A stretch of DNA of 64,000 bases from Betaproteobacteria bacterium. GTDB taxonomy: Bacteria > Pseudomonadota > Gammaproteobacteria > Burkholderiales > Burkholderiaceae_C. Below the pieces are notes generated by a model. It saw nothing but the letters and a program-made list of their open reading frames with translations, had not been told where the DNA came from and searched no databases. The stretch is taken from contig JADIZZ010000003.1 in the NCBI GenBank assembly GCA_016704535.1, forward strand, positions 248,001 to 312,000, read 5' to 3'. Below, piece after piece: positions 23,789-32,790 of the stretch; the first letter of the stretch is position 1; each line of letters starts with the position of its first letter. Made by a program: the position numbers and the translations under genes.

Positions 23789-24205
23789 ATGAGCATGCTT
23801 CGTATCTTCGACGTCGCCAGCAGCGCGGTCAGCGCGCAGAGCCAGCGCCTGAACGTCGTGGCCAGCAACCTGGCCAACGCCGACACCGTGGCCGGCCCCG
23901 ATGGCAACGCCTACAAGGCGCGGCAGGTCGTGTTCCAGACTGCACTGATGGGTGCAGCCGGCCAGCGCGACGGCAGTGCCGGCGTTCGCGTGTCGACGAT
24001 CGCCGAAAACGACACTCCCGGCCGCCGCGTACATGACCCCAAGCACCCCGGCGCCGACGCCGAGGGTTACATCACCTACAGCAACGTCAACCCGGTGGAG
24101 GAGATGGTCAACATGATCTCGGCCTCGCGCTCCTACCAGAACAACATCGAGGTGATGAGCACCGCCCGCAGCCTGCTGCTGAAGACCCTGCAGGTGGGCC
24201 AGTAG
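23789..24205 (+). CDS. flgC: Flagellar basal-body rod protein FlgC
   Basis: Proximal rod subunit, 138 aa. The N-terminal signature SQRLNVVASNLANADTV and the C-terminal VNPVEEMVNMISASRSYQNN are both diagnostic of FlgC. AGGAG precedes the ATG. It lies 19 bases after flgB and is exported by the flagellar type III apparatus without a cleaved signal. Confidence 0.96.
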   Translation: MSMLRIFDVASSAVSAQSQRLNVVASNLANADTVAGPDGNAYKARQVVFQTALMGAAGQRDGSAGVRVSTIAENDTPGRRVHDPKHPGADAEGYITYSNVNPVEEMVNMISASRSYQNNIEVMSTARSLLLKTLQVGQ

Positions 24206-24228
24206 GCCTGCCGATGAGAGGCCCCGCC

Positions 24229-24891
24229 ATGAGTACCACCATCGCCGCCGACCCGTTCTCGGCCAGCCTGAACGCCGGTGGCTCGTCCGCGGCCGGCGCC
24301 AGCAGCGACGCCGGCAGCGCCGACCGCTTCCTGAAGCTGCTCGTCACGCAGATGCAGAACCAGGACCCGCTGAACCCGATGGACAACGCGCAGATCACCA
24401 GCCAGATGGCGCAGATCAACACCGTGACCGGTCTGCAGACGCTGAACACCAGCGTGCAGGGCCTGGGCGCGCAGTTCATGCAGATGCAGGCGTTGCAGGG
24501 TGCGGCGCTGGTGGGCAACGAGGTCACGCTGCAGGGCAACCGCATGGCGGTGAACGCCGACACAGGCCAAGGCCTCGCGGGCTTCGAGCTCGGCGTGCCG
24601 GCTGACGCGGTCAAGGTCGAGATCCTGAACCCGGCCGGCCGGGTCGTCGACACGCAGAACCTGGGCGCGCTGGGCAGTGGCCGCCACGACATCACCTGGG
24701 ACGCGCGGAACGCGCCCCCGGGCCTGGACTACCGCTTCCGCATCACGGCCACAGCCGGCGCGCAGACCGTGGCCACCACGCCGCTTATGAGAGACCAGGT
24801 GCAGGCCGTCAGCGCGTCGGGCAGCGGCCTGGTTCTCAGCACCCTTTTCAGCGGCGACGTGGCCTACGGCGACGTCAAGGCTTTCAACTGA
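24229..24891 (+). CDS. flgD: Hook assembly scaffold FlgD
   Basis: Capping protein that directs hook subunit assembly and leaves the mature hook. It is 220 aa from ATG 24229. The N-terminal export and scaffold region has FLKLLVTQMQNQDPLNPMDN then AQITSQMAQINTVTGLQ, the family signature. The FlgD Ig-like and tudor-like domains follow (VKVEILNPAGRVVDT, ITWDARNAPPGLDYRFRI). An in-frame ATG 15 bases upstream (24214) is a possible alternative start. Confidence 0.95.
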   Translation: MSTTIAADPFSASLNAGGSSAAGASSDAGSADRFLKLLVTQMQNQDPLNPMDNAQITSQMAQINTVTGLQTLNTSVQGLGAQFMQMQALQGAALVGNEVTLQGNRMAVNADTGQGLAGFELGVPADAVKVEILNPAGRVVDTQNLGALGSGRHDITWDARNAPPGLDYRFRITATAGAQTVATTPLMRDQVQAVSASGSGLVLSTLFSGDVAYGDVKAFN

Positions 24892-24913
24892 CCCTACCCA
24901 AGGAAACCCTTCC

Positions 24914-26176
24914 ATGAGCTTCCAGCAAGGCCTCTCCGGACTGAACGCCTCGAGCAAGAACCTCGAGATCATCGGCAACAACATCGCCAACTCGAATACC
25001 TACGGAGCGAAGGTATCGCGGGCCGAGTTCGCCGACATCTATGCCGCTGCGCTCAACGGTTCCGGTGCGAACGCCGTGGGTATCGGCACCAGCTTGGCTG
25101 CCGTGGCCCAACAGTTCACGCAGGGCGCCATCACGACGACCGAGAACCCGCTGGATCTGGCCATCAACGGGGCCGGCTTCTTCCAGCTCACCGATGGCCA
25201 GAACCCCATCGTCTACACGCGCAACGGCCAGTTCAAGGTCGACCGCGAGGGCTTCATCGTCAACGCCTCCGGCCGCCAGCTGATGGGCTATGCGGCCAAT
25301 GAGCAGGGTGTCATCCAGCCCGGTCAGGCCGTGTCACTTCAACTGCCCACGGGCGGCGTGGCTCCCAGTGCGAGCACCGGAACGGAGATCGAGATGAACC
25401 TCGACTCGCGCCTGGCGGTGACTGCGCCTGCTTCGGGCGCAGCCATCGACTTCTTCGACGCCAGCACCTACAACAACGCCACCTCGCTCACGGTGTTCGA
25501 CGCCAAGGGCCAGCAGGTGGCGATGACCTTCTACTTCCAGAAGGCGGCCACCGACACCTGGAACGTCTTTGCCACGGCCAATGGCGAATCGGTGCTTGGT
25601 GCGCCGGGCGCCCCCGACCCGATCACGACCATCAACTTCGCTGCCGACGGCAGCGCGCCGACCTCGCCCGTCGGTGCGGTCACCTTCGACATACCCGCCA
25701 GCGTGAATTCGGCCGGATCGGAGACCTTGGCGATCACGGGCTTCAACTTCAACGTGGATGCGGCAACGCAGTTCGGCTCTGCCTTCGGCGTCACCGACAT
25801 CCAGCAGGATGGCTTCTCGGCCGGCCTGCTGGTGGCGATCTCGATCGAGAACAATGGTGTCATCACCGCGCGATATTCCAACGGCCAGTCGCGGCCGGCG
25901 GGGCAGATCGAGGTGGCCAACTTCCGCAATCCTCAAGGTCTGCAGCCTCAGGGCAACAACCAGTGGGCCAACACCTTCGCCTCGGGCGATCCCATCACCG
26001 GCGTACCTGGCGATGGCAACCTGGGCGTGCTGCAGGCCGGTGCGCTTGAAGAGAGCAACATCGACCTCACCAGCGAGCTGGTGAACATGATCACGGCGCA
26101 GCGCCTCTACCAGGCCAACGCACAGACCATCAAGGCGCAGGACCAGGTGCTGCAGACGCTGGTGAACCTCCGCTGA
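24914..26176 (+). CDS. flgE: Flagellar hook protein FlgE
   Basis: Structural subunit of the hook, 420 aa. It has an N-terminal D0 rod-type motif (LNASSKNLEIIGNNIANSNT) and a C-terminal D0 segment (ALEESNIDLTSELVNMITAQ, then RLYQANAQTIKAQDQVLQTL). The central variable D1-D2 domains carry FlgE-type sequence such as LTVFDAKGQQVAMTFYF. AAGGAAACC precedes the ATG. The length is in the usual range for betaproteobacteria. Confidence 0.96.
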   Translation: MSFQQGLSGLNASSKNLEIIGNNIANSNTYGAKVSRAEFADIYAAALNGSGANAVGIGTSLAAVAQQFTQGAITTTENPLDLAINGAGFFQLTDGQNPIVYTRNGQFKVDREGFIVNASGRQLMGYAANEQGVIQPGQAVSLQLPTGGVAPSASTGTEIEMNLDSRLAVTAPASGAAIDFFDASTYNNATSLTVFDAKGQQVAMTFYFQKAATDTWNVFATANGESVLGAPGAPDPITTINFAADGSAPTSPVGAVTFDIPASVNSAGSETLAITGFNFNVDAATQFGSAFGVTDIQQDGFSAGLLVAISIENNGVITARYSNGQSRPAGQIEVANFRNPQGLQPQGNNQWANTFASGDPITGVPGDGNLGVLQAGALEESNIDLTSELVNMITAQRLYQANAQTIKAQDQVLQTLVNLR

Positions 26177-26211
26177 TATCCAGGCGCCTGCACTGACAGA
26201 GAAGGCTCAGC

Positions 26212-26940
26212 ATGGACCGCCTCATCTACCTTGCGATGTCCGGCGCCAAGGCGACGTTGCAGCGCCAGGACGCGCTGGCCAACAACCTGGCCAACGCGTC
26301 GACCACGGGCTTTCGGGCCGAGCTGCAGGCCTTTCGCGCCGTACCGGTACGCGGCGACGGCGCCACGACGCGGGTCTACGCGCTGGAGTCGACCGTCGGT
26401 CACGACATGCAACCGGGTCCGGTGCAGAGTACCGGCCGGCCGCTGGACGTCGCTGTGCACGGCCAGAGCTGGCTGGCCGTCCAGGCGCTGGACGGCACGG
26501 AGGCCTACACGCGAGCCGGCGCGCTGCAGGTCAACGGTGAGGGTCAACTCGTCAGCACAGCTGGCCTGCCGGTGCTGGGTGACGGCGGACCGATCACCTT
26601 GCCGACGAATGCAGCGGTGGAGATCGCGACCGACGGCAGCATCACGACCACGGTGCCCGGGGCGCGGCCGCAGCAGGCGGGCAAGCTGAAGCTGGTGACA
26701 CCCGAGTCGCCGCTGCAGCGCGGCACTGACGGTCTGTTCCGCGCCGCCGACGGTGCCGAGGTGCCAGCCGACGCCACGGCGCGCGTGCAGAGCGGCGCCC
26801 TGGAGGGCAGCAACGTCAGCGCGGTGGAGACGATGGTGGCCATGATCGCTGCCGCACGTCAGTTCGAGCAGCAGATGAAGACGCTGAAAGACGCCGAGCA
26901 GCGCGAGCAGGGCGCTGCCAAGCTTCTCGCGTCGCAGTAA
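26212..26940 (+). CDS. flgF: Flagellar basal-body rod protein FlgF
   Basis: Proximal rod subunit, 242 aa, beginning MDRLIYLAMSGAKATLQRQD with the rod motif LANNLANASTTGFRAEL. The C-terminal ALEGSNVSAVETMVAMIAAA and RQFEQQMKTL match FlgF. Unusually for this tight operon, 153 non-coding bases separate it from flgG, and they hold a nested hairpin. Confidence 0.95.
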   Translation: MDRLIYLAMSGAKATLQRQDALANNLANASTTGFRAELQAFRAVPVRGDGATTRVYALESTVGHDMQPGPVQSTGRPLDVAVHGQSWLAVQALDGTEAYTRAGALQVNGEGQLVSTAGLPVLGDGGPITLPTNAAVEIATDGSITTTVPGARPQQAGKLKLVTPESPLQRGTDGLFRAADGAEVPADATARVQSGALEGSNVSAVETMVAMIAAARQFEQQMKTLKDAEQREQGAAKLLASQ

Positions 26941-26946
26941 CCCAGC

Positions 26947-27000
26947 GGCGCTGTAGGACCAACCCGGACGCCACGAGGAAGCTCCTCGCTTTGCAGCGCC
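26947..27000 (+). other. Nested hairpin in the flgF-flgG gap
   Basis: The outer arms GGCGCTG (26947-26953) and CAGCGCC (26994-27000) enclose a perfect inner hairpin CGAGGA-AGC-TCCTCG (26974-26988). There is no T tract after it, so it is not a standard terminator. It may be an RNA processing or attenuation element. Confidence 0.35.
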
Positions 27001-27093
27001 GAGATGGCAGGTCAGTGAGGCTCTTTTCCCGGGCTTGCCGCACTGCAGTTCACGCCAACATGACCCCAGGGCAACACCCAAGGACCGCACACC

Positions 27094-27876
27094 ATGCTCC
27101 GCTCACTGTGGATTGCCAAGACCGGCATGGAAGGCCAGCAGAACAAGCTGGACACCATTTCCAACAACCTCGCCAACGTCGGTACCAACGGCTTCAAGCG
27201 CGGCGGTGTCGTGTTCGAGGATCTGATGTACCAGAACCTGCGCCCAGCGGGCAGCGCCACGTCTGAACAGACGCAGTTGCCCACCGGCCTGCAGGTGGGC
27301 CTGGGCGTGCGGACGGCGGCGTCGACGCGCAACTTCACCCAGGGCGCGCTGCAGAACACCGGCAACAACCTCGACATCGCCATCGCCGGGCAGGGCTTCT
27401 TCCAGATCCAGCTGCCCGACGGCAGCACCGGCTACACGCGCGACGGCTCCTTCCAGCTCGACGCCGGCGGCCAGATGGTCACCAGCGCAGGCTACGTGCT
27501 GCAGCCCGGCATCACGGTGCCGGCCAACGCCACCGCCGTGACCATCGCCACCAACGGCACCGTGCAGGCCACGCTGCCGGGGCAGGTGCAGCCACAGGCG
27601 CTGGGGCAGATCCAGCTCGCCAGCTTCATCAATCCGGCCGGGCTGGAGTCACGCGGCGGCAACCTCTTCGCCGAGACGGCGTCCAGCGGCACGGCCAACG
27701 CCTCGGCGCCGGGCAACAACGGCATGGGCACGCTGAAGAATGGCTTCCTCGAAGGCAGCAATGTCAACGTCGTCGAGGAACTGGTGAGCATGATCGCCAC
27801 CCAGCGCGCCTACGAGCTGAACAGCAAGGCCATCCAGACCAGCGACCAGATGCTGCAGAAGCTGGGGCAGCTGTGA
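27094..27876 (+). CDS. flgG: Flagellar distal rod protein FlgG
   Basis: Distal rod subunit, 260 aa. It begins MLRSLWIAKTGMEGQQNKLD and has ISNNLANVGTNGFKRGGVVF, LPTGLQVGLGVRTAASTRNF and the C-terminal FLEGSNVNVVEELVSMIATQ, all strongly conserved in FlgG. Its TGA stop shares its last base with the flgH ATG. Confidence 0.97.
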   Translation: MLRSLWIAKTGMEGQQNKLDTISNNLANVGTNGFKRGGVVFEDLMYQNLRPAGSATSEQTQLPTGLQVGLGVRTAASTRNFTQGALQNTGNNLDIAIAGQGFFQIQLPDGSTGYTRDGSFQLDAGGQMVTSAGYVLQPGITVPANATAVTIATNGTVQATLPGQVQPQALGQIQLASFINPAGLESRGGNLFAETASSGTANASAPGNNGMGTLKNGFLEGSNVNVVEELVSMIATQRAYELNSKAIQTSDQMLQKLGQL

Positions 27877-28559
27877 TGCCGGGCCTGATCTACAAGGCTG
27901 AATTCGTAGCCGTTGCCGCCGCCGGGCTGCTTCTGGCAGGTTGCAGCACGATCTTCCCGCGCGTGGAGGTGGCCGACACCGCGCCGCCGGCGCCGGCGGT
28001 GATGACTGTCGCCGAGAGTGCCAGCGGTGGCATCTACCAGTCCATGCGCTACCGGCCGATGTTCGAGGACTACCGTGCCCGCTTGCCTGGCGACACGCTG
28101 ACGGTGCAGATCGTCGAGAAGATCACCGCCACCGCCAAGAGCACCAGCAGCATCGACAAGGCAGGCTCGATCACGGCCGGCGTGACGGCGCTGCCCGGCA
28201 TCAAGCCTGCGGCCTTCGCCCGCGCGTCGGCCGAAGGTTCGTCGACCAACACCTTCGCCGGCAAGGGCGAGACAGAGAGCAGCAACGACTTCAGCGGCAC
28301 CATCACCGTAGTCGTGCGCGGCGTGCTGCCCAACGGCCACCTGCTGATTGCCGGCGAGAAGCAGATCGGCGTCAACAGCAATGTCGATGTGTTGCGATTC
28401 TCGGGCCAGGTCGACCCGAGGGCCATACAGCCCGGCAACACCGTGCAGAGCGCGCAGATCGCCAACGTGCGACTCGAGCAGCGCGGTCGTGGGCAGCAGT
28501 CGGAGGCACAGTCCATCGGCTGGCTGGGACGTGTATTCCTGAGTCTGGCGCCGTTCTGA
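27876..28559 (+). CDS. flgH: Flagellar L-ring lipoprotein FlgH
   Basis: Forms the outer-membrane L ring around the rod. It is 227 aa with a lipoprotein signal and the lipobox LLAG-C at Cys23. Conserved stretches are RPMFEDYRARLPGDTLTVQI and VNSNVDVLRFSGQVDPRAI, and it ends GWLGRVFLSLAPF. The ATG overlaps the flgG stop by one base (TGATG). A GTG one codon earlier is also open. Confidence 0.96.
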   Translation: MPGLIYKAEFVAVAAAGLLLAGCSTIFPRVEVADTAPPAPAVMTVAESASGGIYQSMRYRPMFEDYRARLPGDTLTVQIVEKITATAKSTSSIDKAGSITAGVTALPGIKPAAFARASAEGSSTNTFAGKGETESSNDFSGTITVVVRGVLPNGHLLIAGEKQIGVNSNVDVLRFSGQVDPRAIQPGNTVQSAQIANVRLEQRGRGQQSEAQSIGWLGRVFLSLAPF

Positions 28560-28579
28560 CCCGCCGCAGGGCACCGACG

Positions 28580-29725
28580 ATGAATCTCCATCCTGAAAGA
28601 CTCGTTCGCTGGGCCGTCGGTCTGGCCTTCGCCGCCGCCAGCACGGCGCTGTGGTGGCCGGTGCCCGGCATCGGCGTGCAGGCGGCGGTGCGCATCATGG
28701 ACGTGGCCAACGTGCAGGGCGCGCGCAGCAACCAGCTCATCGGCTACGGCCTCGTCGTGGGCCTGGACGGCACCGGCGACCAGACCACGCAGACCCCGTT
28801 CACCACGCAGAGCGTGAACTCGATGCTGCAGCAGCTGGGCGTGACGCTGCCGCCGGGCACCAGCATGCAGCTGCGCAACGTGGCCGCGGTGCTGGTGACG
28901 GCGCAGCTGCCGGCCTTCAGCAAGCCGGGGCAGACGCTCGAAGTCACGGTCTCGTCGGTAGGCAACGCCAAGAGCTTGAAGGGCGGCACGCTGATCGCCA
29001 CGCCGCTGAAGGGTGCCGACGGCAACGTGTACGCGATGGCCCAGGGCAACCTGGTGGTGGGCGGGGCCGGGGCGTCGGCCAACGGCTCCAAGGTGCAGAT
29101 CAATCACCTTTCGGCCGGCCGCATTCCCGACGGCGCCAGCGTCGAGCGCAGCGTCGCGTCGCCGGTGTTCGATACCGCGCTGGCCCAGCTCGACCTCAAG
29201 GAAACCGACTACGCCATGGCCCGCGCCGTGGCCGGTGCCATCAACGCCGCCAAGGGCGACGGCACCGCGATGGCGGTGGACGGCCGTACCGTCAGCCTGC
29301 GCATGCCCCAAGCGCAGCAAGACCGCGTGGGCTTCCTGGCCGACGTGCACGGCCTCGCGCTGGAAATGGAGAAGCCCGCCGCGCGCATCGTGCTCAACGC
29401 ACGCACAGGCTCTGTCGTCATCAACGAAACAGTGACGTTGGGCGCCTGCGCCGTGGCGCACGGCTCGCTCACCGTCACGGTGACGACGACGCCTCTGGTG
29501 AGTCAGCCGAATGCCTTTGCCCAGGGGCAGACCGTGCAAGCCAATCGTTCCGACATTACGGTCAACCAGCAGGGCAGTGCGCTCATTCACCTTCCCGCCG
29601 GCGCCCAGCTGGCCGAGGTCGTCAAGGCGCTGAACATGCTGGGCGCAACGCCGCAGGACCTGCACGCCATCCTGCAAGCAATGAAGTCTGCCGGCGCCCT
29701 TCGCGCCGACATCGAAGTGATATGA
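28580..29725 (+). CDS. flgI: Flagellar P-ring protein FlgI
   Basis: Periplasmic P-ring subunit, 381 aa, with an N-terminal signal peptide ending near GIGVQA. Its mature start is typical (VRIMDVANVQGARSNQLIGY, GLVVGLDGTGDQT). The C-terminal part has VLNARTGSVVINETVTLG and the final LGATPQDLHAILQAMKSAGA. Its folding is assisted by FlgA, encoded divergently at 22472. A dispersed repeat begins right after the stop. Confidence 0.96.
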   Translation: MNLHPERLVRWAVGLAFAAASTALWWPVPGIGVQAAVRIMDVANVQGARSNQLIGYGLVVGLDGTGDQTTQTPFTTQSVNSMLQQLGVTLPPGTSMQLRNVAAVLVTAQLPAFSKPGQTLEVTVSSVGNAKSLKGGTLIATPLKGADGNVYAMAQGNLVVGGAGASANGSKVQINHLSAGRIPDGASVERSVASPVFDTALAQLDLKETDYAMARAVAGAINAAKGDGTAMAVDGRTVSLRMPQAQQDRVGFLADVHGLALEMEKPAARIVLNARTGSVVINETVTLGACAVAHGSLTVTVTTTPLVSQPNAFAQGQTVQANRSDITVNQQGSALIHLPAGAQLAEVVKALNMLGATPQDLHAILQAMKSAGALRADIEVI

Positions 29726-29797
29726 AGCCCCCAAGCTCACTTCGTTCGCTACCCCCCGACGGGGCTCTTGCAGCGGCCCGGCGAAGCCGGTTCCGCG
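29726..29797 (+). repeat. Dispersed two-module palindromic repeat, copy 1
   Basis: Module A starts CCCCCAAGCTCACTTCGTTC and ends in a run of six C; AGCCCC (29726) and GGGGCT (29761) bracket it. Module B is CCCGGC-GAA-GCCGGTTCCG (29777-29795), a 5-bp hairpin. Copy 2 lies on the minus strand at 58862-58921. It is an extragenic repeat of the REP type seen in Burkholderiales genomes, here between flgI and flgJ. Confidence 0.7.
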
Positions 29798-29842
29798 CAA
29801 GGCCTTGGGCGCGTGTCCTCGCACACTGCCGGAGTCTCTGAG

Positions 29843-30796
29843 ATGGCCGCCATCTCCCCCGCCGGCATGTCGCTCGCCCCTTCGGTCGGCCTCAGCACCG
29901 ACACGCGCTCGCTCGACGCGCTGCGATCGCGCGCCGCGGCCGACCCCAAGGGCGCGGTGCGTGAAGCCGCCAAGCAGTTCGAGTCGCTCTTCATGGGCGA
30001 GCTGATGAAGAGCATGCGCTCGACGACGCTGAAGGCCGAGGGCGACGGCGCCGGCGCCGGCCTGGCCACCGACATGCTCGACCAGCAGTTCGCCACGCAG
30101 CTGAGCGGGCTGCCGGGGGGGCTGTCGGAGGCCATCATGAAGCAGCTGGAACGGCAGATGGGCATGACGCCGGGGCCGATCCCGGTCACCGGCTCGGCGA
30201 ACAACACGCCCGCGCCGCTGGCGGCTGCGCCCGTGGCGACCAGGCTGCCGCAGACCGGCGCTGCCGGCTTCGTGCAGCAGCACAGCGAGGCGGCGCAGAG
30301 GGCCGAGGCCGCGACCGGCATCCCGGCCACCTTCATGGTCTCCCAGGCGGCGCTGGAGACAGGCTGGGGCCGCAAGGAAATCCGCCATGGCGACGGCAGC
30401 CCTTCGTTCAACCTCTTCGGCATCAAGGCGGGCGCCAACTGGAAGGGTCCGACGGCGGAGGTCACCACCACCGAGTACGTCGATGGCAAGGCGCAGAAGG
30501 TGGTGGCCAAGTTTCGCGCCTACGGCAGCTACGCCGAGAGCTTTGCCGACTACGCGCGGCTGCTGAAGGGCAGCCCGCGGTATCAGGCCGTGCTGGCGCA
30601 GACCGCCGCGGCCGGCGCAACGTCGGCGGGTCGCGCCCACGAGGCACCCAGTGCCCACCCTGCTCGGGTGGCGGATGCCGCCGCCGGCTTTGCGCGCGGC
30701 CTTCAGAAGGCCGGCTACGCCACCGACCCCGCTTATGCCGACAAGTTGACGCGCGTCATCAACACCACGCTGCGCCTGCAGCGCTCGCTGGCCTGA
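29843..30796 (+). CDS. flgJ: Flagellar rod-cap and peptidoglycan hydrolase FlgJ
   Basis: Dual-domain protein of 317 aa. The N-terminal rod-capping domain has REAAKQFESLFMGELMKSMR and LDQQFATQLSG. The C-terminal glucosaminidase domain (about residues 155-300) has TGIPATFMVSQAALETGWG with the catalytic Glu and NLFGIKAGANWKG. It opens the peptidoglycan for the growing rod. I chose ATG 29843 because the upstream frame runs into the dispersed repeat and is not family-like. Confidence 0.95.
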   Translation: MAAISPAGMSLAPSVGLSTDTRSLDALRSRAAADPKGAVREAAKQFESLFMGELMKSMRSTTLKAEGDGAGAGLATDMLDQQFATQLSGLPGGLSEAIMKQLERQMGMTPGPIPVTGSANNTPAPLAAAPVATRLPQTGAAGFVQQHSEAAQRAEAATGIPATFMVSQAALETGWGRKEIRHGDGSPSFNLFGIKAGANWKGPTAEVTTTEYVDGKAQKVVAKFRAYGSYAESFADYARLLKGSPRYQAVLAQTAAAGATSAGRAHEAPSAHPARVADAAAGFARGLQKAGYATDPAYADKLTRVINTTLRLQRSLA

Positions 30797-30815
30797 ACGC
30801 CGGAAGGAAGTCGCG

Positions 30816-32744
30816 ATGAGCAGCTCACCCCTGATGTCGCTGGGCATACGTGCCATGGCGGCGAACTACGCCGCGTTGCAGACCACGGGCCACAACATCG
30901 CCAATGCCAACGTCGAGGGCTACTCGCGGCAGTCCACGGTGATGTCGACGGCAAGGGGCCAGTTCACCGGCGCCGGCTTCTTCGGCAAGGGCGTCGATGT
31001 CACAAGCGTCACGCGTTCGCACAACGAGTTCCTGACGCGCGAGACGGCCAGTGCAAAGTCGCTGGCGGCGATGGACCAGGCGCGGCTGGTCTCGCTGGAA
31101 CGCCTGGAGCAGGTGTTCCAGTTGGGTGAGGCGGGCCTGGGCCACTCCATCAACGAGCTCTTCAATGCGATGGTCGACCTGTCCAGCCGGCCAGCCGACC
31201 TGGCCACGCGCCAGGTGGTGCTGGCGCGCGCCAACGACCTGGCGATGCGCTTTTCCGAGGCCGGCACCGCGCTCGACCAGACGCAAGCCACCATCGGTGC
31301 AGACCTTCGGGCCTCGGTGGCCGAAGTCAATGAACTCACGCGCGCGATTGCCAAGGCGAACGAGGAGGTCGCGGCGCTCCGCGGTGCGGGGCAGCCCGCC
31401 AACGACGTGCTCGACGAGCGCGACCGCCTCATCACGCAGCTGTCGGAACGCGTGCTCGTTTCGCGCATCGAGGCTGAAGACGGTACCGTGGCGCTCTTCG
31501 TCGGCGGCGGTCAGCGTCTCGTGCTGGGCGGCGAGGCCACCGAGCTGCGGGTGGTGCCCAGCGACGTCGACCCCAGTCGCAGTGCGCTGGCCATGCGCGA
31601 GGGCGGCGTCAATCGCATCATCAACGACGCGGTCCTGGGCGGCGGTTCGCTGGCGGGGCTGCTGCGTTTCCAGAATCAGGATCTGGTGGCCGCGCGCAGC
31701 CTCGTCGGCCAGCTGGCCGCTGCAGTGGGCTTGGCCATCAACGACCAGCAGGCGCGTGGCCTGAACCTACAGCCCCCTGCCGGCAGCGTGCCGTCGAGGC
31801 CCCTCTTCAGTCTCGGCCCGGCCGCGGCGTTGCCGCAGGCTGGCAACGTGAAGGACGCCTCGGGTCTGCCCATCGGCAAGGTCACGCTGACGGTCACCGA
31901 GCCAGGGGCGCTCCAGTCCAGTGAATACGATCTGCGCGAAAGCACCAGCATCCCCGGCAGTTGGCAACTGACGCGGCTCTCTGACGGCGCCGTCAGCACC
32001 GTCAACAACGGCGACGTGGTCGACGGCATGCGCATCGACATCGACAGCCCACAGCCTGGCGACCGTTTCCTTCTGCAGCCCGTTACGCGCGCCGCCAACG
32101 GCATGCGCTCGCTGCTCAGCAATCCGCTGGACCTGGCTGCGGCGTCTCTGCTCCTGGCTACGCCTGCGGCTGGCAACACGGGCACCGGCGAGGTCGGCGA
32201 GATGGTGGTCACCGCTTCTCCGCTGCCACACGCCGGAAGCACCGACACGCTCACCTTCACACGCGCTGGCAACGATTACGTCTACACCTCGTCGCTCACC
32301 GGTGTAAGCACGCCCTGGCGCACCGGCGAGCCCGTCATCGGCGGCAACGGTTACACACTGCAGATCAATGGCGTGCCTGGCGACGGCGACAGCTTCGACG
32401 TCGCACCCACGCCGGGTTCGGCGTTGGCCACCAACAACGGCAACGCGCGCGCCCTGATGGCGTTGCGCGACGGCCTGATCGCCGGCGGCCGCACTGTTGC
32501 CGACACCTGGTCGCAGTCAATGGCCGACATTGGCGTGCGCGTGCAAAGTGCGCGCTCGTCGTCGAGCATCTCCGCCGCGGTGGCCACGCAGGCCGAGCAG
32601 ATGCGCAGCGGGCAGGACGGCGTCAATCTCGACGAGGAGGCGGCGCGGCTCATCCAGTACCAGCAGAGCTACCAGGCCGCGGCCAAGGTGCTGCAGGTGG
32701 CACAGTCGCTCTTCGACACCCTGCTTCAGGTGGCGGGCGCCTAG
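30816..32744 (+). CDS. flgK: Hook-filament junction protein FlgK (HAP1)
   Basis: First junction protein between hook and filament, 642 aa. It has the N-terminal motif YAALQTTGHNIANANVEGYS then RQSTVMSTA, FGKGVDVTSVTR, and the C-terminal GVNLDEEAARLIQYQQSYQA followed by AAKVLQVAQSLFDTLLQ. AAGGAAG precedes the ATG. No separate sigma-28 promoter was found just before it, so it is probably read from the flgB operon. Confidence 0.96.
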   Translation: MSSSPLMSLGIRAMAANYAALQTTGHNIANANVEGYSRQSTVMSTARGQFTGAGFFGKGVDVTSVTRSHNEFLTRETASAKSLAAMDQARLVSLERLEQVFQLGEAGLGHSINELFNAMVDLSSRPADLATRQVVLARANDLAMRFSEAGTALDQTQATIGADLRASVAEVNELTRAIAKANEEVAALRGAGQPANDVLDERDRLITQLSERVLVSRIEAEDGTVALFVGGGQRLVLGGEATELRVVPSDVDPSRSALAMREGGVNRIINDAVLGGGSLAGLLRFQNQDLVAARSLVGQLAAAVGLAINDQQARGLNLQPPAGSVPSRPLFSLGPAAALPQAGNVKDASGLPIGKVTLTVTEPGALQSSEYDLRESTSIPGSWQLTRLSDGAVSTVNNGDVVDGMRIDIDSPQPGDRFLLQPVTRAANGMRSLLSNPLDLAAASLLLATPAAGNTGTGEVGEMVVTASPLPHAGSTDTLTFTRAGNDYVYTSSLTGVSTPWRTGEPVIGGNGYTLQINGVPGDGDSFDVAPTPGSALATNNGNARALMALRDGLIAGGRTVADTWSQSMADIGVRVQSARSSSSISAAVATQAEQMRSGQDGVNLDEEAARLIQYQQSYQAAAKVLQVAQSLFDTLLQVAGA

Positions 32745-32790
32745 AGATGGGCGACCCCGTGCCATGACTCACTGACATCGGAAGAAGAGA

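Noticed and set aside
28070..30856. Long open minus-strand frame (928 codons) opposite flgH-flgJ
   Set aside because: It runs across three well-identified genes on the other strand and through their intergenic repeat. It is a composition artefact.
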